Shown piece by piece: positions 56,696-64,000 of a stretch of 64,000 nt of DNA. Position numbers and translations under genes: made by a program. Source of the stretch: Acinetobacter lanii (GTDB lineage Bacteria > Pseudomonadota > Gammaproteobacteria > Pseudomonadales > Moraxellaceae); contig NZ_CP049916.1 of assembly GCF_011578285.1 (NCBI RefSeq), positions 1,984,001 to 2,048,000 on the forward strand. The letters run 5' to 3'. The notes beneath the pieces are model-generated. The model was not told where the DNA came from. It saw only the letters and a list, made by a program, of their open reading frames with translations, and did not search any database. The first letter of the stretch is position 1; every line of letters starts with the position of its first letter.

Positions 56696-57284
56696 CTGTT
56701 TTTTCCTCAACTTTAAGCTGCTCACGCCCGCGGGTGACATCCTGAATTTTTATTGCAAGCGCATCAATTTGATGGACTTGTAATTTGGCTTCAATCATTA
56801 CACCATCAGCGGTATAGTCTTCAACATAATCAATATTTTGAGATTTTAATTCATATTGAAAAATGGCCCATTCATTGAATAAGCATTGAAAACGTACCTC
56901 TTTCTTTTCTATTAATTCAGTTTTTTCAGCGAGCATCAAACACTGACCGGCACAGCCACCATAAGCACGCACTAAACCGCCTGTGCCCAACTTAATTCCA
57001 CCATACCAACGATTAACCAAGACAATCACATTGGTTAAGTCATTGCCTTCAATAGTGGCTAAAATCGGACGCCCAGCAGTGCCTGAGGGTTCACCATCAT
57101 CATTAAAACGCACATGATGACCGATTTTCCATGCCCAGCATTGATGTGTGGTGGTCAGGTCTTTATGATGTTCCAAAAAGTCTTTTACATCTTGTTCATT
57201 TTCAACCGTTGCCGCAATGGCTTCAAAACGGCTTTTTTTAATGTCTTCTTCAAAGCGAACTTCAGAAACAAGGGTAAAAGGCAT
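56688..57284 (-). CDS. yigZ: YigZ/IMPACT-family protein (UPF0029)
   Basis: A 198-residue protein. N-terminal UPF0029 domain with the signatures KSRFEAIA, DDGEPSGTAGRPIL and VNRWYGGIKLGTGGLVRAYG (given in three pieces), followed by a C-terminal ferredoxin-like domain. E. coli YigZ is of uncertain function; eukaryotic IMPACT regulates translation. It heads a two-gene operon with the acyltransferase. Confidence 0.93.
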   Translation of the reverse strand: MPFTLVSEVRFEEDIKKSRFEAIAATVENEQDVKDFLEHHKDLTTTHQCWAWKIGHHVRFNDDGEPSGTAGRPILATIEGNDLTNVIVLVNRWYGGIKLGTGGLVRAYGGCAGQCLMLAEKTELIEKKEVRFQCLFNEWAIFQYELKSQNIDYVEDYTADGVMIEAKLQVHQIDALAIKIQDVTRGREQLKVEEKTDD

Positions 57285-57338
57285 AGAAATTTAATATGTA
57301 CAAATAAGAGCTTATTATACCTGTAGAATCTACAATGC

Positions 57339-57371
57339 AAAAAAAATCCCCAACAACTTGGGGATTTTTTT
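57339..57371 (-). terminator. Terminator of the adhesin gene
   Basis: On the minus strand AATCCCC, 8 nt, GGGGATT with long A- and T-tracts, 9 bp beyond the adhesin stop and upstream of yigZ. Confidence 0.9.
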
Positions 57372-57380
57372 GCATCTAGA

Positions 57381-60300
57381 TCAATAAATAATTTGATTAT
57401 TTTGTAGGAGTTGATCAAGAGATAACTCACGATCTTGTAATGTGATTAAATGAGTTAATTCAAACTGCGATTGTGAGCTGGTATTTGGTGTTGCGCCTTG
57501 ACCATCCCGATCGATAAAGACTTGCGTATCTCCATTGACTGTACTCACACTCACATACTGTTCAATATTGGTTGATGTTGCACCATCCAACAATGCCGAA
57601 ATATCAATCTTATCTTGATGATCAAAGTCTTTCCAAGTATCTGTTCCATTACCGCCACGTGCATCTAAAGTATCTAAAAGATTAAAGATGACTGTGTCTG
57701 CACCATTTCCAAGAAAATAAACATCATCTGCGGAACCACTTTCAACACGATCTTCCGTATTAGACCCAATCACATTTTTTGCAACATCGATTTCCAATGT
57801 TGCTTTATCGCTATCGCCTGTAGGTGAAATCAGTTCGTAAACAAAAATTTCTTTTCCACCCCCCTGCCCATTTGCGACATATTGATATTGACCATCGGAC
57901 TGTATATGAAGAACGCCATATTGACCCGTTACAGCAATATCTTGAGCTGTTTTGCTCGGGTCAAGCAATATGGTTTTACCATTGATTTTTAAAATGGTAT
58001 GAGACAATAACGCATCATTAAATGAGTCATTTGCAATTAAGTTACCCGTCACTCCAGGGTCTTGTGCATCAGGGTCATGCACCCATTGATCAGGATACTG
58101 ATTGTATACCTTAAAATCATAACCAAAATAACGGAACGATCCCGCTTTACCTGGCATATTTAACACAAGTTCGTATTTACCCCCCGCCAAATCATGGAGT
58201 TCAAGATTCAAACTTGCTTGAGCAACTTGAGAAATTGAATCTGTGGCAATCACTTGATTTACGGTTTGTCCTAAATGATTTTTCACCAAGACCAGACTAT
58301 AGGTCAGATCAATTTTATATGAGCTCACATCTGCTAAACCTTCAAATTTTAACTTCAAGCCTTTTGATGTCTGATTTACATCAATGTCAAAGTTAATTTT
58401 TTTTGAAAATTTATCTAAGGCTGTGGCTTGAACTTTATTTGATTTAGATAATGCTGACGATGCATTAAAAACCACATCACTTTCATTTAGTTTATTGGTC
58501 AGTGTCGCATATGTCGTGAGCTGTTGCCCGTTTTCATCCACACGATCGGACTGTGCATCTACAGAAGAAAATTTAACATTGAGGACAGATACCGTACTTT
58601 GATCGGTTAAAGTGTCCGTGACCACATAACTGAAAGTATCCACATTGCCATATGGCGGCGTTGGTAAATTTGGATTAACTTGATATTGATATTGACCTGT
58701 CTCGCTGATAGTAAGCGTTCCAAAATCTCCTACAAGCGTTATTTCTCCACCATTCAGGTTCTGATTTTCAATAGCACTTAATTGTAAATGGTCAGCTAAT
58801 CCGAGATCACCTTCCAGATAGCCTTGATAATCATCGACATGGTTATAATCATAGACCGTCATATTATCAGCACTCAGTGTAGTTCCACCAATGACACTCA
58901 CACCCTGCGTTACCAAGTACGCAATATATTCCCCTTCAGAAAAGACCACTTTTTCAGGTGTATTATAAATACCGCCTAAAGGTATACCGAGCACAGCCAG
59001 TGGAACGATTAAGAAACTGTCACTAGAATGATAAAGTTCATATTTACCCGTCAATGAATTTTTCTTATAAATCATCAAATCAGAAACATTACCCAGTCCC
59101 ACGACCGATGAACCTGTGGCACTAAACTGAATCGAAGCCAATTCACCTTGCTTAACTTGAATATTAAGCCCCGGTTTAGATGAAATAATATCGGCAGATA
59201 AAACGTTGCCTAGTCCAATATCAACCACACCAAATCCAGTGGTAGATTTTTTGCCCTGAGTGACACTATTTTTTACACTTAAATCTTTATAATAAGTTTC
59301 ACTTGGATCAATCACGAGATCTACTTTAACCATATCCATTTGTGGTGTGTAATCGACCAGATCTAATGTGATTTTAAGTTCAGCATTTTGCCATTGGTTT
59401 AAAATTGGATCGTAAACTGTATACGTAAATATTTCAGTTTCACCATAGTTAAATGTCTTATTGTTATAAGCTGTATAGGTATAATCACCATTGGCAAAAA
59501 TTTCTAATTCACCATATTGACCTTGAATTTTTAAACCAGAATAGTTTTGATCACCTAGGATATTCTGTCCATTGGCTGCTGTAATATAAAGTGCTTCTAA
59601 ATTTGGACTATAGTCCTTACTTCCTTGCGTCTGATTAATATCATCAATCACGTTTCCACTTGCTTTTCCGTATACAGCCAAAGGATTAGCGTAATCTAAC
59701 AATAAATCTTGGGTGGTTTTCAATGTATAACCATATAATGCATTAATCCCACGTGTGGGTTCAATTAATGCAATATATTGACCAGACTCGAGCGTATAGG
59801 TGATTTCATCTGAAACCCCGCCCAATAATGCCACGCCAAACCAATCCTGATGTTGTTTATATAGCTCATATTGTTGGAATTCTGCATTCCATTTATAAAT
59901 AAATAAATCAAAGTCTGTTAAGACTTGCACACCGCCAGATTCAGCTTTTAAGGTCACAACACGTGATGTATCGTGCTCAATATTGAATTGCAAAACATTT
60001 TCAATTCTAATCGCATTTAAATCCAGTACACTGCCTAATCCAACATATGCAAGCCCACCTGCCGTCACTTGCTGTAGATTTTGTTGGATGACCGTTGGAT
60101 CGACAGCCAGTTGCAGATAATTTTCATCATCCACAGCGGTTAAATTGAGTGCATCATTTCCGTTAATTTTAATGATTAAATCAATGTCTTTTTGTTCGCC
60201 ATTTAAAATAACACTGTATTTGAAATACTCATTGCCTTTGATTTCATGACTATTGGCAAAAGCGCTATAACTATATTCACCATTGGATCCGATTCTAAGG

Positions 60301-62111
60301 ATACCAAATTGCCCCACGACTTCTGTCAGTGATCCCGCCTGAATATCGTATGACTGATAAACGTTTCCATCAAATACTTTAACGGCAATTAAATTCAGAT
60401 CATTGATATCACTATAATCGTTAGTGAGCACATTGCCAGTAATGACCTTGGATTGAATATAGCTTTCTGTGTAACTAATATTCACATTTAAGTTATGCAA
60501 CAGGTCGATGGTATTGGTCACAACTGGCGCAACCACATAATCCACAAATTTATCAAGTGCGAATAGAATATGTCGAAATAAAGGCAAGTCTGTGATTCGA
60601 TCTAAAATAAAAGAAATCGGTAAAGTGACGGTGTTGACACCAACAAGTAAAGTCTGAATAAATGAAATTAATTGCTGAGTAGAAGGACTGTCTTGACCTA
60701 AAGTTTTACTGACCAAATCAATTAAAAAATCTTGATTTTTTTGTCCTAGCAGGGTTCCCTCTGCCCCCAAATTAGACAACTCAAAATCTTTTAAGAACTG
60801 AGTTAATTCACTAGGAATAATATAGCTAGAAACACGGTACTGCCCTTCAGTTAAACCATTAAAGGTCAACGTTCGTTCACCATCATTATCCACGGCACCA
60901 AGCGCATATTGTGTGCCCAACGTTGCAACGACACCATTCTGAAATAATGGTGCTGACATATGATATTGCCATACGCCATTGTCATCGAGCTTTTGTAAAA
61001 CGATGCCATAGGCTTTAGCGACTGTTAATAGAGATAAATCTTGAAAACTCAATGTGATTTTACCGATGGTATTGCTTTTAATTGTAGTTTCCGATGGATT
61101 AAATAAATTTCTTTGTTGACTGGTAAGTGAACCGATTTCTAAAGCTGAACCATTTTCGAGTTCACCCTTTAATCGATCAGAAATATTCAAAAGATTAATA
61201 AATTGAGTGGAATTTACAGTCTCTAGTGAATTTTGAACATTGACTTGTTCAAAATCGATTTCATTAATATCCGGTTGAGCGAATTCAGATGGTTCAGTTG
61301 TATTGATGGTAATTACAAAGTTTGCAGGCTCGCTGGTGCTGCTATATATTTTGCCCTGAATTGTTTTGATTTGAGCATCAGCATAAATTATCCCTTCACC
61401 TGCTAAAACAGTAATATCATTTAAAGGAATTTCTGCAGTCCAGTAACCATTTTGATCAATATTCAGTGATTCTATTTCAATAAATTCATTTGAATTAGGC
61501 AGCCTCACTTTAATATTTATGCTTAATGGAACATCATCAGCATAAAGACCGACTAGACGTCCTTTTATGCTGAGGAATCTATCCTGAATTTCATCTTCAG
61601 TCACAATAAAATCTGTTCCCTCAACTTCAGTGATCACATTCTTGGCTGAGCTTTGGTCTTGTTGATCAATTGGAACCCTTACAATCGTCCTATTACCGTA
61701 TACATCACTTACACGGATCACAATTATAGAGGTATTCAAACTTCTCGGAATTTCATAAGTATATGGGGTATCTTTTTCAACTCTTAAATAAAGAAGATCT
61801 TCTAAGTCATCATCCCTAAGAAAAATCTCTCCATCTTTATTACTCATAAAAGTTATGACATTATTTTCATAGCTATAAGTAACGATGGGTAAAGTGGTAT
61901 CCACTCTAAATGAGGCTATACTGTCAGCTGGATTTAATCTATCATTCTGCTGATTAAAATCATTGTTTTGTGATGAATTATTTAACGACATTTCGGATTG
62001 TTGATTTACTTGAGCATATGTTTCAGTCAAATAGAAATTTGAATCTCTAAATCGAGTTGTTGACATATCTAAAGATTCATTATTTTGCTGTATTTCGCTT
62101 AGATTAGTCAT
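57381..62111 (-). CDS. Bap-like biofilm adhesin, type I secreted, modular
   Basis: A 1576-residue surface or matrix protein. Residues 1-60 are N/Q/S-rich; 65-155 and 165-285 are beta-sandwich (Ig-like) domains. Four cadherin/VCBS-like modules with the G-N-V-L-x-N-D type entry occur near residues 555 (ITGNVLTNDY), 811 (ASGNVIDDI), 1090 (LEGDLGLADH) and 1357 (VTGNLIANDS), about 265 residues apart. Each has a Y-G-x-L-x-I/G-x-Y-x-Y strand pair such as YGVLHIQSDGQYQYVANG. Between them lie about 150-residue sandwiches containing GLGSVLDL or GLGNV. The C-terminus (about 1440-1576, GSADDVYFLGNGADTVIF, LDARGGNGTDTW) is a type I secretion target domain of the VCA0849 kind. No LapG-type AA-G cleavage site was seen near the N-terminus. 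Promoter -10 TATAAT at 62128-62133. Confidence 0.9.
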   Translation of the reverse strand: MTNLSEIQQNNESLDMSTTRFRDSNFYLTETYAQVNQQSEMSLNNSSQNNDFNQQNDRLNPADSIASFRVDTTLPIVTYSYENNVITFMSNKDGEIFLRDDDLEDLLYLRVEKDTPYTYEIPRSLNTSIIVIRVSDVYGNRTIVRVPIDQQDQSSAKNVITEVEGTDFIVTEDEIQDRFLSIKGRLVGLYADDVPLSINIKVRLPNSNEFIEIESLNIDQNGYWTAEIPLNDITVLAGEGIIYADAQIKTIQGKIYSSTSEPANFVITINTTEPSEFAQPDINEIDFEQVNVQNSLETVNSTQFINLLNISDRLKGELENGSALEIGSLTSQQRNLFNPSETTIKSNTIGKITLSFQDLSLLTVAKAYGIVLQKLDDNGVWQYHMSAPLFQNGVVATLGTQYALGAVDNDGERTLTFNGLTEGQYRVSSYIIPSELTQFLKDFELSNLGAEGTLLGQKNQDFLIDLVSKTLGQDSPSTQQLISFIQTLLVGVNTVTLPISFILDRITDLPLFRHILFALDKFVDYVVAPVVTNTIDLLHNLNVNISYTESYIQSKVITGNVLTNDYSDINDLNLIAVKVFDGNVYQSYDIQAGSLTEVVGQFGILRIGSNGEYSYSAFANSHEIKGNEYFKYSVILNGEQKDIDLIIKINGNDALNLTAVDDENYLQLAVDPTVIQQNLQQVTAGGLAYVGLGSVLDLNAIRIENVLQFNIEHDTSRVVTLKAESGGVQVLTDFDLFIYKWNAEFQQYELYKQHQDWFGVALLGGVSDEITYTLESGQYIALIEPTRGINALYGYTLKTTQDLLLDYANPLAVYGKASGNVIDDINQTQGSKDYSPNLEALYITAANGQNILGDQNYSGLKIQGQYGELEIFANGDYTYTAYNNKTFNYGETEIFTYTVYDPILNQWQNAELKITLDLVDYTPQMDMVKVDLVIDPSETYYKDLSVKNSVTQGKKSTTGFGVVDIGLGNVLSADIISSKPGLNIQVKQGELASIQFSATGSSVVGLGNVSDLMIYKKNSLTGKYELYHSSDSFLIVPLAVLGIPLGGIYNTPEKVVFSEGEYIAYLVTQGVSVIGGTTLSADNMTVYDYNHVDDYQGYLEGDLGLADHLQLSAIENQNLNGGEITLVGDFGTLTISETGQYQYQVNPNLPTPPYGNVDTFSYVVTDTLTDQSTVSVLNVKFSSVDAQSDRVDENGQQLTTYATLTNKLNESDVVFNASSALSKSNKVQATALDKFSKKINFDIDVNQTSKGLKLKFEGLADVSSYKIDLTYSLVLVKNHLGQTVNQVIATDSISQVAQASLNLELHDLAGGKYELVLNMPGKAGSFRYFGYDFKVYNQYPDQWVHDPDAQDPGVTGNLIANDSFNDALLSHTILKINGKTILLDPSKTAQDIAVTGQYGVLHIQSDGQYQYVANGQGGGKEIFVYELISPTGDSDKATLEIDVAKNVIGSNTEDRVESGSADDVYFLGNGADTVIFNLLDTLDARGGNGTDTWKDFDHQDKIDISALLDGATSTNIEQYVSVSTVNGDTQVFIDRDGQGATPNTSSQSQFELTHLITLQDRELSLDQLLQNNQIIY

Positions 62112-62431
62112 TTTTATGCCAAATTTAATTATAAATTAGTCAAACGATACTCAAATATAGTCTATTAAACAAGCAATCAAAGATCGGTGGTATGATGCTT
62201 TTTTTTATATTAGTTCTTGCTTTTTAAAACAACTAACCAATACTTATTCATTTTATTTTATTAGGCAAACTAGATCACATTATATTTTTTTTAATTTAAA
62301 TATATCTTATTTTCCATTAACTCCATCTATTAATTCATTAGCAAAACTTTATTATAGAGTTTTTCTGATATCGATGCTTGGTTTTATAAAAAAGCCTCCT
62401 ATATAGAGGAGGCTTTTTTTAAACAATCTTT
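62112..62431. other. 320-bp gene-free region upstream of the adhesin
   Basis: Very AT-rich. It contains the adhesin promoter (minus strand: TTTGAG at 62150-62155, 16 bp, TATAAT at 62128-62133) and the HlyD-gene terminator at 62388-62420. No gene was seen. Confidence 0.6.
62388..62420 (-). terminator. Terminator of the secretion operon
   Basis: AAAAAAGCCTCCT, 4-6 nt loop, AGGAGGCTTTTTTT, 12 bp beyond the HlyD-type stop. It separates the transporter operon from the adhesin gene, which must have its own promoter. Confidence 0.9.
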
Positions 62432-63619
62432 TTATCTTTCACGCAGTGCTTCTTTAGCTTTATTGAATGGTTTCAACAGATACTCAAGAATCGTTTTCTG
62501 ACCCGTTTTAATATCCACTGACGCCACCATACCCGGCGTAATTGCAAAAGCTTTACCGGCTTTGTTATACAGCTTATCGGTATTGGTCCGAATATAAACA
62601 CGGTAGTAGAACTGATCTTGTTTCACTTCATCACGAATGGTATCTGGAGAAATGACTGTGACTTTGCCTTTTAGACCACCAAAGATCGAATAGTCATAGG
62701 CTGTGATTTTCACCAATGCTTCTTGACCCGGATGAATGAACGCAATGTCACGTGGTGAAATGCGCGCTTCAATCAACAGCTGTTCATCAAGCGGTACAAT
62801 GGTCATCAACTTACCATTTTGTGGAACGACACCACCTAAGGTCATCACATCAATTTCTTTGACGATACCACGTACAGGCGCTTTAAACACAGTACGGTTT
62901 AAGCTGTCAGATTTACCTTTGACCACTTGTTGTTGGGTTTCAACATCGGTGTTCGATTTAGACAATTCTTCACGTGCTTGTACATAGTACTGATTTTTAA
63001 CGTCATTAATTTGATTTTGCAATTCATTGGCTTGACGCTTTAAACGCAGTACTTCCACTTCACTGGCTGCACCTTTTGCTACCAAAGGCTCAGTCATTCT
63101 TAGTTCTTGTTGCACCAAAGTCAATGCCTGTTTTAAGCCTGCAATGGACTCTTCCATATTTGAACGGCGCGATTGATACAGTTGTGTTTCCTCTTGTACC
63201 AATTTTGGAATATTACGCACGCTTTCAGGAAAGACCAGTGGTCCACCATTGACCTCGGCACGCAAACGCGCAGATGTCGCTTGGGAAGATAACAGTAATG
63301 ACTCAGACTCACCGACATTCGATGCAAAGCGTGTTGGGTCAAGTTGTGCAAGAGTTTGCCCCTTTTTCACAATGTCCCCCTCTTTGACTTCAAGCTTGGT
63401 TAAAATACCACCTTCAAGTGATTGAATAACTTGCTCTTTAGAGGTCGGTACCACTTTACCTGTACCTTGTGACACTTCTTCGAGTTTAAAGACCCATGCC
63501 CAGATCAGCAACACCAACAAGCCGATCCCAATCACCCAAATGGTAATACTGACTTTAGGCAATGGCGGTTCTAAATGAGTGACTTTCAGGGAACGGGGTT
63601 TTCTTACTTCTTCGCTCAT
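62432..63619 (-). CDS. Type I secretion membrane-fusion protein (HlyD/LapC family)
   Basis: Periplasmic adaptor of 395 residues linking the ABC exporter to an outer-membrane pore. One transmembrane helix at about 24-45 (TIWVIGIGLLVLLIWAW), then GTGKVVPTSKEQVIQSLEGG, the biotinyl-lipoyl-like half, a long coiled coil at about 100-230, and the second half VFKAPVRGIVKEIDVMTLGGVV, ending with ITPGMVASVDIKTG. The family member nearest in layout is LapC. The ATG overlaps the ABC stop by 4 bp. Confidence 0.93.
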   Translation of the reverse strand: MSEEVRKPRSLKVTHLEPPLPKVSITIWVIGIGLLVLLIWAWVFKLEEVSQGTGKVVPTSKEQVIQSLEGGILTKLEVKEGDIVKKGQTLAQLDPTRFASNVGESESLLLSSQATSARLRAEVNGGPLVFPESVRNIPKLVQEETQLYQSRRSNMEESIAGLKQALTLVQQELRMTEPLVAKGAASEVEVLRLKRQANELQNQINDVKNQYYVQAREELSKSNTDVETQQQVVKGKSDSLNRTVFKAPVRGIVKEIDVMTLGGVVPQNGKLMTIVPLDEQLLIEARISPRDIAFIHPGQEALVKITAYDYSIFGGLKGKVTVISPDTIRDEVKQDQFYYRVYIRTNTDKLYNKAGKAFAITPGMVASVDIKTGQKTILEYLLKPFNKAKEALRER

Positions 63620-64000
63620 GATCTCGCTCCTGAATTTTGTTGTGCTGTATTATTTAAAATCTGATCTCGCGGTCCATCCATCACCACACGACCTTCATTC
63701 ACCACAATAATACGGTCGACCAATTCCAAAACTGCACGACGATGCGTTGCCACCACTAAGGTGCGGTGACCGAGCCATGCTTTCATATGATCAATCAGTT
63801 GTTTTTCAGAAACATCATCGATCGATGCAGTCGGCTCATCCAGCAGTAAAATATTCGGCTGACAGATCAACAGACGCGATAACAGCAATGCTTGACGTTG
63901 ACCACCAGAGAAGCCCACACCGCCTTCCAGAATCACATGATCAAGTCCTTCTTTTTTCTCTTGAATGAAGTTCAAGGCACCGGTAACTGATAGGGCTTTT
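63616..64000 (-). CDS. Type I secretion ABC transporter, C-terminal part only
   Basis: The last 128 residues of a LapB/HlyB-type exporter; the 5' end lies beyond the right edge. The nucleotide-binding domain is clear: signature FSGGQRQALLLSRLL, Walker B ILLLDEPTASID, H-loop VVATHRRAV, and the D-loop after it. It should energise export of the adhesin. The reading frame continues to the edge without a stop. Confidence 0.93.
   Translation of the reverse strand, partial: KALSVTGALNFIQEKKEGLDHVILEGGVGFSGGQRQALLLSRLLICQPNILLLDEPTASIDDVSEKQLIDHMKAWLGHRTLVVATHRRAVLELVDRIIVVNEGRVVMDGPRDQILNNTAQQNSGARS

Overview
The window looks like a chromosomal segment of an Acinetobacter-type gammaproteobacterium. 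The DNA is AT-rich and has short intergenic regions with many A-tract/GC-stem/T-tract terminators. It carries a divergent aceI/aceR pair (PACE chlorhexidine-type efflux pump and its LysR regulator), mutS close to fdxA, a LysO exporter, and a Bap-like type I secreted adhesin beside its transporter. No rRNA, tRNA, insertion sequence, integrase or CRISPR array was seen, so this is mostly core genome. The species is an inference; no marker gene fixes it.

Layout. 1-2.3 kb: 5' part of dnaX (runs off the left edge). 2.5-8.1 kb: a serine hydrolase, then a lipid block of a MaoC dehydratase and a long FabG4-type ketoreductase on the minus strand, divergent from a thiolase. 8.2-10.5 kb: CPBP protease-like membrane protein, aceI and aceR. 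10.6-16.2 kb: transaldolase, LysE-type exporter, BenE-type transporter, methionine aminopeptidase, BrnQ. 16.2-17.3 kb: a gene-poor stretch with a strong 21-bp palindrome and a Pho-box-like site ahead of a tiny membrane protein. 17.3-28.2 kb: unknown membrane protein, alpha/beta hydrolase, TerC-CBS protein, MarR regulator, SRAP (YedK) protein, aldehyde dehydrogenase, 2OG-Fe(II) oxygenase, malate synthase G, ZapE. 28.5-36.9 kb: Baeyer-Villiger-type monooxygenase, LysO, NYN/OST-HTH protein, msrB-gpx operon, AlaA aminotransferase with an extra N-terminal module, PhzF, periplasmic asparaginase. 37.1-43.6 kb: two tandem related membrane proteins, dnaE, trmJ and cysE. 43.7-50.6 kb: two lipoproteins (TPR-like and lipase-like), mutS, a 67-residue protein, fdxA. 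50.7-57.3 kb: M15-like lipoprotein, O-methyltransferase, a DnaA-box cluster, tandem USP, a Rieske oxygenase divergent from a LysR regulator, hexapeptide acyltransferase and YigZ. 57.4-64 kb: a 1576-residue Bap-like adhesin and its HlyD and ABC (partial) secretion genes.

Genes that work together. The adhesin is the expected cargo of the adjacent ABC/HlyD pair; the outer-membrane TolC-type partner is not in the window. MsrB and Gpx overlap by 4 bp and form an oxidative-repair operon. TrmJ and CysE overlap by 8 bp, as do YigZ and the acyltransferase. The MaoC-FabG4-thiolase block has the three activities of a (R)-3-hydroxyacyl-CoA/ACP cycle and matches the order of the mycobacterial htdX-fabG4-fadA2 block.

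The best candidates for something undescribed are: the Pho-box plus palindrome control region of the 83-residue membrane protein; the DnaA-box cluster at 52.38-52.41 kb far from any dnaA gene; the Rieske/LysR pair with its T-N11-A operator; the extra module on AlaA; and two genes (lysO and the SRAP gene) whose start codons sit directly at the foot of a terminator-like hairpin.
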